64,000 nt of DNA from Panulirus ornatus (GCF_036320965.1 NC_092276.1:6699782-6763781), one strand, 5' to 3'. Positions 1 to 43,945 are shown, counted from the stretch's first letter. Numbers and translations are program-made. The notes: a model not told the origin generated them from the sequence alone.

Positions 1-757
1 GTTTTTCTCCATTCAAACTCACCTCCCAATTGACTTGACCCTCAACCCTACTGTACCTAATAACCTTGCTCTTATTCACATTTACTCTTAACTTTCTTCT
101 TCCACACACTTTACCAAACTCAGTCACCAGCTTCTGCAGTTTCTCATATGAATCAGCCACCAGCGCTGTATCATCAGCGAACAACAACTGACTCACTTCC
201 CAAGCTCTCTCATCCCCAACAGACTTCATACTTGCCCCTCTTTCCAAAACTCTTGCATTTACCTCCCTAACAACCCCATCCATAAACAAATTAAACAACC
301 ATGGAGACATCACACACCCCTGCCGCAAACCTACATTCACTGAGAACCAATCACTTTCCTCTCTTCCTACACGTACACATGCCTTACATCCTCGATAAAA
401 ACTTTTCACTGCTTCTAACAACTTTCCTCCCACACCATATATTCTTAATACCTTCCACAGAGCATCTCTATCAACTCTGTCATATGCCTTCTCCAGATCC
501 ATAAATGCTACATACAAATCCATTTGCTTTTCTAAGTATTTCTCACATACATTCTTCAAAGCAAACACCTGATCCACACATCCTCTACCACTTCTGAAAC
601 CACACTGCTCTTCCCCGATCTGATGCTCTGTACATGCCTTCACCCTCTCAATCAATACCCTCCCATATAATTTACCAAGAATACTCAACAAACTTATACC
701 TCTGTAATTTGAGCACTCACTCTTATCCCCTTTGCCTATCCCCTTTGCATATGAAAG
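1..757 (-). mobile_element. RTE-type LINE fragment (RT core), cut by the left window edge
   Basis: Read on the minus strand, this fragment encodes the RT core from SECSNYRGISLLSI through GFRSGRGCVDQVFAL, the motif A block DLYVAFMDLEKAYD, GLRQGCVMSPWLF and LLFADDTALV to VNWEVSLNGEK, where the window ends. It appears open across the fragment. Its 5' boundary at about 757 abuts an AT-rich spacer and a decayed non-autonomous element. It may be the downstream continuation of the copy at 3786-5529, split by the intervening insertions. Confidence 0.85.
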
Positions 758-796
758 AAATGGTATAAAAATATATATTTTTTTTACACATATGTG

Positions 797-990
797 CCAT
801 TTCCTGCATTAATGAGGTAGTATCATGAACAGAGAACCGAGCCTTTTAGGAAAAATGCTCACTTAGCCAACCTTCTCTATTACTTTATTTTTGAACAGTG
901 AAAACTGGAGGGGAAGGTTTCCAGCCCCTTCATTTTATGACATGTAGGAATATGTGGGAAGTATTCTTTCTCCCCAATCCCTAGGGATAG
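797..990 (-). mobile_element. RTE-derived non-autonomous element, degenerate copy
   Basis: The sequence shares the order of the ~230 bp element seen at 37843-38080: CCATTTCCTGCATTAATGAGG, AACAGAG, GAGGGGAAGGTTTCCAGCCCC, ATGTGGGAAGTATTCTTTC and CCTAGGGATA. It is clearly diverged from the others and has lost parts of the middle. Confidence 0.7.
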
Positions 991-1002
991 AATTTTTTTT
1001 TC

Positions 1003-3184
1003 TATTTTGCTTTGTCGCTGTCTCCCGTGTTAGCGAGGTAGCGCAAGGGAACAGATGAAAGAATGGCCCAACCCACCCACAAACACATGTATATACATAC
1101 ACGTCCACACACGCAAATATACATTCCTATACATCTCAACATATACATATATTTACGCACACAGACATATGCATATATACTCATGTACATGATTCATACT
1201 GTCTGCCTTTATTCATTCCCATCGCCACCTCGCCACACATGAAATAACAACCCCCTCCCCCCCCATGTGTGCAAGGTAGCGCTAGGAAAAGACAATTAAG
1301 GCCCCATTCGTTCACTCTCAGTCTCTAGCTGTCATGTAATAATGCACTAAAACCACAGCCCCCTTTGCACATACAGGCCCCACAGAACTTTCCATGGTTT
1401 ACCCCAGACACTTCACATGCCCTGGTTCAATCCATTGACAGCACATCGACCCTGGTATACCACATCGTTCCAATTCACTCTATTCCTTGCACGCCTTTCA
1501 CCCTCCTGCATGTTCAGGCCCCGATCACTCAAAATCTTTTTCACACTATCTTTCCACCTCCAATTTGGTCTCCCACTTCTCCTCGTTCCCTCCACCTCTG
1601 ACACATATATCCTCTTGGTCAATCTTTCCTCACTCATTCTCTCCATGTGACCAAACCATTTCAAAACACCCTCTTCTGCTCTCTCAACCACACTCTATTT
1701 ATTTCAACCACACTCTATTTATTACCATACATCTCTCTTACCCTATATTACTTACTCGATCAAACCACCTCACACCACATATTGTCCTCAAACATCTCAT
1801 TTCCAGCACATCCACCCTCCTGCGCACAACTCTATCCATAGCCCACGCCTCGCAACCATACAACATTGTTGGAACCACTATTCCTTCAAACATACCCATT
1901 TTTGCTTTCCGAGATAATGTTCTTGACTTTCACACATTCTTCAAGGCTCCCGGAATTTTCGCCCCCTTCCCCACCCTATGATTCACATCCACTTCCATGG
2001 TTCCATCCGTTGCCAAATCCACTCCCAGATATCTAAAACACTTCACTTCCTCCAATTTTTCTCCATTCAAACTTACCACCCAGTTGACTTGACCCTCAAC
2101 CCCACTGTACCTAATAACCTTGCTCTTATTCACATTTACTCTCAACTTTCTTCTTTCACACACTTTACCAAACTGTCACCAGCTTCTACAGTTTCTCACA
2201 TGAATCAGCCACCAGTGCTGTATCATCAGCGAACAACAACTGACTCACTTCCCAAGCTCTCTCATCCACAACAGAGTGCATACTTGCCCCTTTTTCCAAA
2301 ACTCTTGCATTCACCTCCCTAACAACACCATCTATAAACAAATTAAACAACCCAGGAGACATCACACACCTCTGCCGCAAACCTACATTCACTGAGAACC
2401 AATCACTTTCCTCTCTTCCTACACGTACACATGCCTTACATCCTCGATAAATACTTTTCACTGCTTCTAACAACTTGCCTCCCACACCATATATTCTTAA
2501 TGCCTTCCACATAGCATCTCTATCAACTCTATCATATGCCTTCTCCAGATCTATAAATGCTACATACAAATCCATTTGCTTTTCTAAGTATTTCTCACAT
2601 TCCTCAAAGCAAACACCTGATCCACACATCCTCTACCACTTCTGAAACCACACTGCTCTTCTCCAATCTGATGCTCTGTACATGCCTTCACCCTCTCAAT
2701 CAATACCCTCCCATATAATTTACCAGGAATACTTAACAAACTTATACCTCTGTAATTTGAGCACTCACCTTTGTTCCCTTTGCCTTTGTACAATGTCACT
2801 ATGCAAGCATTCCGCCAATACTCAGGCACCTCACCATGAATCATACATACATTAAATAACCTTACCAACCAGTCAACAATACAGTCACCCCCTTTTTTAA
2901 TAAATTCCACTGCAATACCATCCAAACCCACTGCCTTGCCGGCTTTCATCTTCCACAAAGCTTTTACTACCTCTTCTCTGTTTACCAAATCATTTGCCCT
3001 AACCCTCTCACTTTGCACACCACCTCGACCAAAACACCCTATATCTGCCACTTTATCATCAAACACATTCATTAACCTTCAAAATACTCACTCCATCTCC
3101 TTCTCACATCACCACCACTTGTTATCACCTCCCCATTAGCCCCCTTCACTGAAGTTCCCATTTGTTCCCTTGTCTTACACACTT
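1003..3184 (-). mobile_element. RTE LINE, 3' part of a 5'-inverted copy
   Basis: The minus strand carries the long-form 3'UTR (1003-1412) and coding remnants from KTREQMGTSVKG (near 3165) through the RT core to DVVYQGR (near 1420). Frames are broken into several pieces (2584-3072, 2186-2629, 1930-2163, 1413-1691), so this copy is dead. Its 5' edge adjoins, head to head, the segment at 3185-3785, which is the next upstream part of the same element in opposite orientation. Confidence 0.85.
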
Positions 3185-3785
3185 TATTGGATTACGTGTT
3201 AATTGATAAGCGCGCGAAAGAGAGACTTTTGGATGTTAATGTGCTGAGAGGTGCAACTGGAGGGATGTCTGATCATTATCTTGTGGAGGCGAAGGTGAAG
3301 ATTTGTAGAGGTTTTCAGAAAAGAAGAGAGAATGTTGGGGTGAAGAGAGTGGTGAGAGTAAGTGAGCTTGGGAAGGAGACTTGTGTGAAGAAGTACAAGG
3401 AGAGACTGAGTACAGAATGGGAAAAGGTGAGAACAAAGGAGGTAAGGGGAGTGCGGGAGGAATGGGATGTATTTAGGGAAGCAGTGATGGCTTGCACAAA
3501 AGATGCTTGTGGCATGAGAAGCGTGGGAGGTGGGCAGATTAGAAAGGGTAGTGAGTGGTGGGACGAAGAAGAAAGATTATTAGTGAAAGAGAAGAGAGAG
3601 GCATTTGGACGATTTTTGCAGGGAAATAATGCAAATGACTGGGAGATGTATAAAAGAAAGAGGCAGGAGGTCAATAGAAAGGTGCAAGAGATGAAAAAGA
3701 GGGCAAATGAGAGTTAGGGTGAGAGATTATTAAATTTTAGGGAGAAAAAAAAGATGTTTTGGAAAGAGGTGAATAAAGTGAGTAA
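3185..3785 (+). mobile_element. RTE LINE, inverted 5' part of the same copy
   Basis: The plus strand is open for 176 codons (3187-3717), starting at the end of the endonuclease domain (LDYVLIDK, MSDHYLVEAKVKI) and running through the linker region to KKRANES. It then continues in a broken frame to WKEVNKV. The adjoining minus-strand piece resumes at exactly the next residues (V-KTREQ), so the two pieces together form one continuous element with its 5' part flipped. Confidence 0.8.
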
Positions 3786-5119
3786 TGAGACATACATACA
3801 GTAAATAACCTTACCAACCAGTCAACAATACAGTCACCCCCTTTTTTGATAAATTCCACTGCAGTACCATCCAAACCTGCTACCTTGCTGGCTTTCATCT
3901 TCCACAAAGCTTTTACTACCGCTTCTCTGTTTACCAAATCATTTTCCCTAACCCTCTCACTTTGCACACCATCTCGACCAACACACCCTATATCTGCCTC
4001 TCTATCATCAAACACATTCAACAAACCTTCAAAATACTCACTCCATCTCCTTCTCACATCACCGTTACTTGTTATCACCTCCCCATTAGCCCCCTTCACT
4101 GAAGTTCCCATTTGCTCCCTTGTCTTACGCACTTTATTTACCTCCTTCCAAAACATCTTTTTATTCTCCCTAAAATTTAATGATACTCTCTCACCCCAAC
4201 TCTCATTTGCCCTCTTTTTCACCTCTTGCACCTTTCTCTTGACCTCCTGTCTCTTTCTTTTATACATCTCCCAGTCATTTGCATTTTTTCCCTGCAAAAA
4301 TCGTCCAAATGCCTCTCTCTTCTCTTTCGCTAATAATCTTACTTCTTCATCCCACAACTCGCTACCCTTTCTAATCTGCCCACCTCCCACGCTTCTCATG
4401 CCACAAGCATCATTTGTGCAAGTCGTCACTGCCTCCCTGAATACATCCCATTCCTCCCCCACTCCCCTTATGTCCTTAGTTCTTACCTTTTTCCATTCTG
4501 TACTCAGTCTCTCCTGGTACTTCCTCACACAAGTCTCCTTCCCCAGGTCACTTACTCTCACCACTCTTGTCACCCCAACATTCTCTCTTCTCTTCTGAAA
4601 ACCTCTACAAATCTTCACCTTCGCCTCCACAAGATAATGATCAGACATCCCTCCAGTTGCACCTCTCAGGACATTAACATCCAAAAGTCTCTCTTTCACA
4701 CACCTATCAATTAACATGTAATCCAATAACGCCCTCTGGCCATTTCTCCTACTTACATACGTATACTTATGTATATCTCTGTTTTTAAACCAGGTATTCC
4801 CAATCACCAGTCCTTTTTCAGCACATAAATCTACAAGCTCTTCAACATTTCCATTTACAACACTGAACACCCCATGTACACCAATTATTCCCTCAACTGC
4901 CACATTACTCACCTTTGCATTCAAATCACCCATCACTATAACCCGGTCTCGTGCATCAAAACTACTAACACACTCACTCAGCTGCTCCCAAAACACTTGC
5001 CTCTCATGATCTTTCTTCTTATGCCCAGGTGCGTATGCACCAATAATAACCCATCTCTCTCCTTCAACTTTCAGTTTTACCCATATCAATCTAGGGTTTA
5101 CTTTCTTACACTCTATCAC
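3737..5119 (-). CDS. RTE ORF fragment: AP endonuclease, linker and start of RT (460 codons)
   Basis: The open frame covers the middle and C-terminal parts of an apurinic-type endonuclease: IGAYAPGHKKKDHER near residue 30, the catalytic-loop motif MGDLNAKV at 63-70, YMLIDR near 134 and the histidine motif SDHY at 159-162. A charged linker with KREAFGRFLQGK and KKMFWKEVNKVRKTREQM follows, then the first RT block GLDGTAVEFIKKGGD. Such endonucleases nick target DNA to prime reverse transcription. The last ~17 residues read into the inverted neighbour and are not native. The N-terminal catalytic Asn and Glu lie in the other frame (5116-5481), so this copy is inactive. Confidence 0.8.
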   Translation of the reverse strand: MIECKKVNPRLIWVKLKVEGERWVIIGAYAPGHKKKDHERQVFWEQLSECVSSFDARDRVIVMGDLNAKVSNVAVEGIIGVHGVFSVVNGNVEELVDLCAEKGLVIGNTWFKNRDIHKYTYVSRRNGQRALLDYMLIDRCVKERLLDVNVLRGATGGMSDHYLVEAKVKICRGFQKRRENVGVTRVVRVSDLGKETCVRKYQERLSTEWKKVRTKDIRGVGEEWDVFREAVTTCTNDACGMRSVGGGQIRKGSELWDEEVRLLAKEKREAFGRFLQGKNANDWEMYKRKRQEVKRKVQEVKKRANESWGERVSLNFRENKKMFWKEVNKVRKTREQMGTSVKGANGEVITSNGDVRRRWSEYFEGLLNVFDDREADIGCVGRDGVQSERVRENDLVNREAVVKALWKMKASKVAGLDGTAVEFIKKGGDCIVDWLVRLFTVCMSHYSLYSPLSKTSFFSP

Positions 5120-5529
5120 ATACTCCCACCACTCCTTTTCAGGAGTAGTGCTACTCCTTCCCTTGCTCTTGTCCTCTCACTAACCCCTGACTTTACTCCC
5201 AAGATATTCCCAAACCACTCTTCCCCTTTACCCTTGAGCTTCGTTTCACTCGGAGTCAAAACATCCAGGTTTCTTTCCTCAAGCATACTACCTACCTCTC
5301 CTTTTTTCTCATCTTGGTTACATCCACACACATTTAGACACCCCAGTCTGAGCCTTCGAGGAGGATGAGCACTCCCCGCATGACTCCTTCTTCTGTTTCC
5401 CCTTTTAGAAAGTTGAAATACAAGGAGGGGAGGGTTTTGGCCCCCCGCTCCCATCCCCTTTAGTCGCCTTCTACGACACATGAGGAATGCGTAGGTAGTA
5501 TTCTTTCTCCCCTATCCCCAGGGATAGGG
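3786..5529 (-). mobile_element. RTE LINE, 5' half with complete 5' end
   Basis: This is the only relatively young copy here that preserves the RTE 5' terminus: read on the minus strand it starts with TATCCCTGGGGATAGG and has a 5'UTR of roughly 150 bp. The endonuclease is split by a frameshift between an N-terminal frame (5116-5481, with RLGCLNVCGC and SETKLKGKG) and the main frame (3737-5119). The element stops at VRLFTVCM, where the inverted segment of the neighbouring copy begins. Confidence 0.85.
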
Positions 5530-5544
5530 GAGAATACAAATACA

Positions 5545-6403
5545 TCTTTTTTCCTAAATATTTCTCATGCACATCCTTCAAAGCAAACACCTGATCCACT
5601 CATTCTCTGCTACTTCTGGGACCACACTGCTCCTCCCCAATCTGATGCTATGTTCATGCTTCATCCTCTCAGTCAGTACCCTCCCATACAATTTTCCAGG
5701 AATACTCAAATATATGCCTCTGTAGTTTGAACATTCACCCTTATTGCCTTTGCCTTTGTACTGTGGCACTATGCATGCATTCTTCCAATCCTCAGGCACT
5801 TCACCATGATCCACAGATACATTGAATATCCTTACCAACTAATCAGTAACACAGTCACCCCCTTTCTTAATAAATTCAACTGCAGTACCATCCATACCTG
5901 CTGCCTTGCCGGATTTCATTGTCCTCGAAGCTTTCTTTATCTCTTCTCTCTTAACCAGACCATTCTCCCTAACCCTCTCACTTCGCTCACCACCCCGACC
6001 AAAGCACCCTACATTTGCCACTCTATCATCAAACACATTCATCAAACCTTCACAATACTTACTCCATTTCCTTCTCACGTCATCACTACCTGTTATCACT
6101 TCCCCATTTGGCCCCTTCACTGATGTTCCCATTTGTTCTCTTGTTGTATGCACGTTATTTACCTCCTTCCAAAACATCTTTTTATTATCTCTAAAGTTTA
6201 ATGATACTCTCTCACCCCAGTTCTCATTTGCCCTCTTTTTCAACCCTTGCAACTTACTCTTGACCTTCTGCTGCTTTCTTTTATACATCTCCCAGTCATT
6301 TGCACTCTTTCCTTGTAAGTATCGTCCAAATGTCTCTCTTTTCTCTTTCACTAACAGCTTTACTTCTTCCCATTGCTCACTACCTTTTCTGATCTGCCCA
6401 CCT
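5545..6403 (-). mobile_element. Older RTE LINE copy, internal fragment
   Basis: The minus strand encodes MKEKRETFGRYLQGKSANDW through SGKAAGMDGTAVEFIKKGGD (5839-6351) and MVRIFNVSVDHGEVPEDWKN (5578-5838). It is clearly more diverged than neighbouring copies. It lacks both the element 5' end and everything after VPEVAENEW. Confidence 0.8.
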
Positions 6404-6595
6404 CCCAGGTATTCCCTGCATGTTGTAGAAGGTGTCTAAAAGGGGAGGGAGTGGGGGGCTGGAAATCCTGCCCTCCCGTTTTTAATTTCCCAAAGAAGGA
6501 ACAGAGAAGGGGGCCAAGTGAGGATATTCCCTCTAAGGCTCATTCCTCTGTTCTTAATGCTACCTCGCTAACACAGGAAATGGCTATTTCATGGG
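6404..6595 (+). mobile_element. RTE-derived non-autonomous element, 5'-truncated
   Basis: Sense copy starting GGTATTCCCTGCATG and running through GGGGGGCTGGAAATCC, AGAAGGAACAGAGAAGGGGG, CCTCTGTTCTTAATGCTACC and TCGCTAACACAGGAAATGG. It lacks the first ~45 bp found in the copy at 28432. It passes directly into RTE 3'UTR sequence at about 6596. Confidence 0.75.
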
Positions 6596-6727
6596 TGGTG
6601 GGGTAGCGATGGGAATGGATGAAGGCAGCAAGTATGAATGTGTACTTGTGTATATATGTATGTGTCTGTGTATGTATTATGTATATGTTGAAATGTATAT
6701 GTATGTATATGTGCGTGTGTGGGCATA
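6596..6727 (+). mobile_element. RTE 3'UTR fragment
   Basis: The sequence contains GTGGTGGGGTAGCGATGGGA, ATGGATGAAGGCAGCAAGTA and the GTATATGT-rich stretch typical of the long RTE 3'UTR. It ends where the poly(T) of the next, oppositely oriented copy begins. Confidence 0.7.
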
Positions 6728-9291
6728 TTTTTTTTTTTTTTTTTTTTTTTTTTTGCCTTGTCGCTGTCTCCCGCGTTCGCGAGGTAGCACAAGGAAACAG
6801 ACGAAAGAAATGGCCCAACCCACCCCCATACACATGTATATACATACGTCCACACACGCAAATATACATACCTACACAGCTTTCCATGGTTTACCCCAGA
6901 CGCTTCACATGCCTTGATTCAATCCACTGACAGCACGTCAACCCCGGTATACCACATCGCTCCAATTCACTCTATCCCTTGCCCTCCTTTCACCCTCCTG
7001 CATGTTCAGGCCCCGATCACACAAAATCTTTTTCACTCCATCTTTCCACCTCCAATTTGGTCTCCCTCTTCTCCTCGTTCCCTCCACCTCCGACACATAT
7101 ATCCTCTTGGTCAATCTTTCCTCACTCATTCTCTCCATGTGCCCAAACCATTTCAAAACACCCTCTTCTGCTCTCTCAACCACGCTCTTTTTATTTCCAC
7201 ACATCTCTCTTACCCTTACGTTACTTACTCGATCAAACCACCTCACACCACACATTGTCCTCAAACATCTCATTTCCAGCACATCCATCCTCCTGCGCAC
7301 AACTCTATCCATAGCCCACGCCTCGCAACCATACAACATTGTTGGAACCACTATTCCTTCAAACATACCCATTTTTGCTTTCCGAGATAATGTTCTCGAT
7401 TTCCACACATTCTTCAAGGCTCCCAGAATTTTCGCCCCCTCCCCCACCCTGTGATCCACTTCCGCTTCCATGGTTCCATCCGCTGCCAGATCCACTCCCA
7501 GATATCTAAAACACTTCACTTCCTCCAGTTTTTCTCCATTCAAACTCACCTCCCAATTGACTTGACCCTCAACCCTACTGTACCTAATAACCTTGCTCTT
7601 ATTCACATTTACTCTTAAATTTCTTCTTTCACACACTTTACCAAACTCAGTCACCAGCTTCTGCAGTTTCTCACATGAATCAGCCACCAGCGCTGTATCA
7701 TCAGCGAACAACAACTGACTCACTTCCCAAGCTCTCTCATCCCCAACAGACTTCATCCTTGCCCCTCTTTCCAAAACTCTTGCATTCACCTCCCTAACAA
7801 CCCCATCCATAAACAAATTAAACAACCATGGAGACATCAAACACCCCTGCCGCAAACCTACATTCACTGAGAACCAATCACTTTCCTCTCTTCCTACACG
7901 TACACATGCCTTACATCCTCGATAAAAACTTTTCACTGCTTCTAACAACTTGCCTCCCACACCATATATTCTTAATACCTTCCACAGAGCATCTCTATCA
8001 ACTCTATCATATGCCTTCTCCAGATCCATAAATGCTACATACAAATCCATTTGCTTTTCTAAGTATTTCTCACATACATTCTTCAAAGCAAACACCTGAT
8101 CCACACATCCTCTACCACTTCTGAAACCACACTGCTCTTCCCCAATCTGATGCTCTGTACATGCCTTCACCCTCTCAATCAATACCCTCCCATATAATTT
8201 AACAGGAATACTCAACAAACTTATACCTCTGTAATTTGAGCACTCACTCTTATCCCCTTTGCCTTTGTACAATTGCACTATGCACGCATTCCGCCAATCC
8301 TCAGGCACCTCACCATGAGTCATACATACATTAAATAACCTTACCAACCAGTCAACAATACAGTCACCCCCTTTTTTAATAAATTCCACTGCAATACCAT
8401 CCAAACCTGCTGCCTTGCCGGCTTTCATCTTCCGCACAGCTTTTACTACCTCTTCTCTGTTTACCAAATCATTTTCCCTAACCCTCTCACTTTGCACACC
8501 ACCTCGACCAAAACACCCTATATCTGCCACTCTATCATCAAACACATTCAACAAACCTTCAAAATACTCACTCCATCTCCTTCTCACATCACCACTACTT
8601 GTTATCACCTCCCCATTTGTGCCCTTCACTGAAGTTCCCATTTGCTCCCTTGTCTTACGCACTTTATTTACCTCCTTCCAAAACATCTTTTTATTCTCCC
8701 TAAAATTTAATGATACTCTCTCACCCCAACTCTCATTTGCCCTTTTTTTCACCTCTTGCACCTTTCTCTTGACCTCCTGTCTCTTTCTTTTATACATCTC
8801 CCACTCAATTTCATTTTTTCCCTGCAAAAATCGTCCAAATGCCTCTCTCTTCTCTTTCACTAATACTCTTACTTCTTCATCCCACCACTCACTACCCTTT
8901 CTAATCAACCCACTTCCCACTCTTCTCATGCCACAAGCATCTTTTGCACAATCCATCACTGATTCCCTAAATACATCCCATTCCTCCCCCACTCCCCTTA
9001 CTTCCATTGTTCTCACCTTTTTCCATTCTGTACTCAGTCTCTCCTGGTACTTCCTCACACAAGTCTCCTTCCCAAGCTCACTTACTCTCACCACCCTCTT
9101 CACCCCAACATTCACTCTTCTTTTCTGAAAACCCATACAAATCTTCACCTTAACCTCCACAAGATAATGATCAGACATCCCTCCAGTTGCACCTCTCAGC
9201 ACATTAACATCCAAAAGTCTCTCTCGCGCGCCTGTCAATTAACACGTAATCCAATAACGCTCTCTGGCCATCTCTCCTACTTACATATGGG
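6728..9291 (-). mobile_element. Young RTE LINE, short-3'UTR type, 5'-truncated
   Basis: On the minus strand this copy runs from YVSRRDGQRALLDYVLID at its truncated 5' edge (9291) through a 766-codon open frame to a short 3'UTR and poly(A), seen as poly(T) at 6728-6754. The 3'UTR lacks the ~250 bp block present in older copies and joins CTTTCCATGG to AGGTATGTATATTTGCG (as read on the minus strand). A frameshift near 9230 separates the endonuclease remnant from the main frame. Confidence 0.9.
6938..9238 (-). CDS. RTE-type LINE polyprotein: endonuclease tail, reverse transcriptase, C-terminal domain (766 codons)
   Basis: The longest open frame in the window. It begins at the end of the endonuclease (MSDHYLVEV at 21-29). 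A basic linker follows (about 130-200). The reverse transcriptase (about 270-580) has SNYRGISLL near 334, GFRSGRGCVDQVF at 371-383, motif A FMDLEKAYD with catalytic Asp 405, GLRQGCLMSPWLF at 461-473, and motif C FADD at 511-514. A C-terminal region follows with LYGCEAWAMDRV near 635, WFGHMERMSEERLTKR near 697 and RGRPNWRWKDGVKK near 724, the layout of RTE-clade LINEs. The enzyme copies element RNA into target DNA. The start is an arbitrary in-frame ATG within a truncated element. Absence of stop codons suggests recent insertion; without its endonuclease it could not mobilise itself. Confidence 0.88.
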   Translation of the reverse strand: MTGARERLLDVNVLRGATGGMSDHYLVEVKVKICMGFQKRRVNVGVKRVVRVSELGKETCVRKYQERLSTEWKKVRTMEVRGVGEEWDVFRESVMDCAKDACGMRRVGSGLIRKGSEWWDEEVRVLVKEKREAFGRFLQGKNEIEWEMYKRKRQEVKRKVQEVKKRANESWGERVSLNFRENKKMFWKEVNKVRKTREQMGTSVKGTNGEVITSSGDVRRRWSEYFEGLLNVFDDRVADIGCFGRGGVQSERVRENDLVNREEVVKAVRKMKAGKAAGLDGIAVEFIKKGGDCIVDWLVRLFNVCMTHGEVPEDWRNACIVQLYKGKGDKSECSNYRGISLLSIPVKLYGRVLIERVKACTEHQIGEEQCGFRSGRGCVDQVFALKNVCEKYLEKQMDLYVAFMDLEKAYDRVDRDALWKVLRIYGVGGKLLEAVKSFYRGCKACVRVGREESDWFSVNVGLRQGCLMSPWLFNLFMDGVVREVNARVLERGARMKSVGDERAWEVSQLLFADDTALVADSCEKLQKLVTEFGKVCERRNLRVNVNKSKVIRYSRVEGQVNWEVSLNGEKLEEVKCFRYLGVDLAADGTMEAEVDHRVGEGAKILGALKNVWKSRTLSRKAKMGMFEGIVVPTMLYGCEAWAMDRVVRRRMDVLEMRCLRTMCGVRWFDRVSNVRVREMCGNKKSVVERAEEGVLKWFGHMERMSEERLTKRIYVSEVEGTRRRGRPNWRWKDGVKKILCDRGLNMQEGERRARDRVNWSDVVYRG

Positions 9292-9390
9292 CATATATGT
9301 ATGTATATATGTCTGTGTGTATGTGGGTTGTTGGGCCATTCCTCATCTATTTTCTTGCACAACCTCATTGATGTGGGAAACAGCAATTAA
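9292..9390 (+). mobile_element. RTE 3'-terminal fragment
   Basis: About 100 bp of RTE 3' end (GTATATATGTCTGTG, GGGCCATTC, TTGCACAACCTC, GATGTGGGAAACAGC), tail AATTAAGTATAATATAG. It is older in sequence than its neighbours. Confidence 0.65.
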
Positions 9391-9394
9391 GTAT

Positions 9395-10240
9395 AATATA
9401 GCATGGGCTATGGATAGAGTTGTGCAGAAGAGAGTGGATGTGTTGGAAATGAGATGTTTGAGGACAATATGTGGTGTGAGGTGGTTTGATCAAGTAAGTA
9501 ATGAAAGGGTAAGAGAGATGTGTGGTAATAAAGAGTGTAGTTGAGAGAGCAGAAGACGATGTTTTGAAATGGTTTGGTCACATGAAGAGAATGAGTGAGG
9601 AAAGATTGACAAAGAGGATATATGTGTCAGAGGTGGAGGGAATGAGGAGAAGTGGGAGACCAAATTGGAGGCGGAAAGATGGAGGGAAAAAGATTTCGAG
9701 TGATCGGGGCCTGAACATGCAGGAGGGTGAAAGGCATGCAAGGAATAGAGTGAATTGGAACAGTGTGGTATACCGGGGTCGACATGCTGACAATGGATTG
9801 AACCAGGGCATGTGAAGTGTCTGGGGTAAACCATGGAAAGTTCTGTGGGGCCTAGATGTGGAAAGGGAGCTGTGGTTTCGGTGCATTATACATGACAGCT
9901 AGAGACTGAGTGTGAACAAATGTGGCCTTTGTTGTCTTTTCCTCGTGCTACCTCGCGCACATGCGGAAGGGAGGGGGATGTCATTTCATGTGTGGTGGGG
10001 TGGCATTGGGAATGAATAAGGGCAGATAGTATGAATTATGTGCATTTGTGTCGATGTATATGTCTGTGTGTGTATATATATGTATATGTTGAGATGTATA
10101 GGTATGTATATGTGCGTGTGTGGACGTGTATGTATATACATGAGTATGTGGGTGGGTTGGGCCATTCTTTCGTCTATTTCCTTGCGCTACCTCGCTAAAG
10201 TGGGAAACATCAACAAAGTATGATAAATAAATAAATAAAT
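9395..10240 (+). mobile_element. RTE LINE 3' end: C-terminal coding plus long 3'UTR
   Basis: Starts at AWAMDRVVQKRVDVLEMRC and continues to the end of the ORF near 9779 with one frameshift near 9537. The long-form 3'UTR follows, ending in a (AAAT)n tail at about 10215-10240. It is 5'-truncated. Confidence 0.85.
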
Positions 10241-10500
10241 ATTATGTATATTTGTGCACATATTTTGTTACCACAACTTTCATTGTACTTTTTTACCCTC
10301 ATACATCAGTCAGTTATACACTTATTTTATTGCCACACAAAAACTGTTCATATACCTGAAATGTTATATTTTGTTTGATTATCTTATGCACAATTTTATT
10401 GTACTTATGGATTTATTAGAACTTGTTTCTCCAAAGCAAGAATTAGAGGAAGTAGAACACTGTAGGCAAATTTCTAAATGAATATTTCATTTTTTGGTAG

Positions 10501-43711
<33,211 letters not shown>

Positions 43712-43945
43712 ATGAAATTCAGTCCTGAAGATGATTGTTAGATCTGTGGTAGGCCAGAGTTACAGCATTGAAAACTTGTAATGAAGGGAATTATATATCC
43801 ATTATATTTAAAGCCGATGCAGAGTAAGGCTATGAGGGTTGTTATAAAGAAAAATATGAATCAGTAATCCTGTATAAGGATTATAGATTATTGCAGATAT
43901 TTTATTGTTATTGCTCTTATAATAAAGAATTTACTTCAACTTTCA
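43712..43945 (+). promoter_or_regulatory. PDIA4: PDIA4 3'UTR with poly(A) signal
   Basis: AT-rich sequence follows the PDIA4 stop codon. A canonical AATAAA lies at 43921-43926, about 210 nt after the stop, and is the likely cleavage signal. Further AATAAA motifs occur near 43970. Confidence 0.7.

Noticed and set aside
3846..4598. Long plus-strand open frame (250 codons, Ser/Pro/Thr-rich) and many like it opposite RTE ORFs
   Set aside because: It is the antisense shadow of the RTE coding strand. The same Ser/Pro-rich peptide recurs opposite each copy and has no independent start, domain or context.
1..10500. Missing upstream PDIA4 exons within the window
   Set aside because: I looked for CGHC-containing thioredoxin exons and the preceding b-domain exon; the interval is filled with RTE copies and no such exon was found, so they are taken to lie outside.
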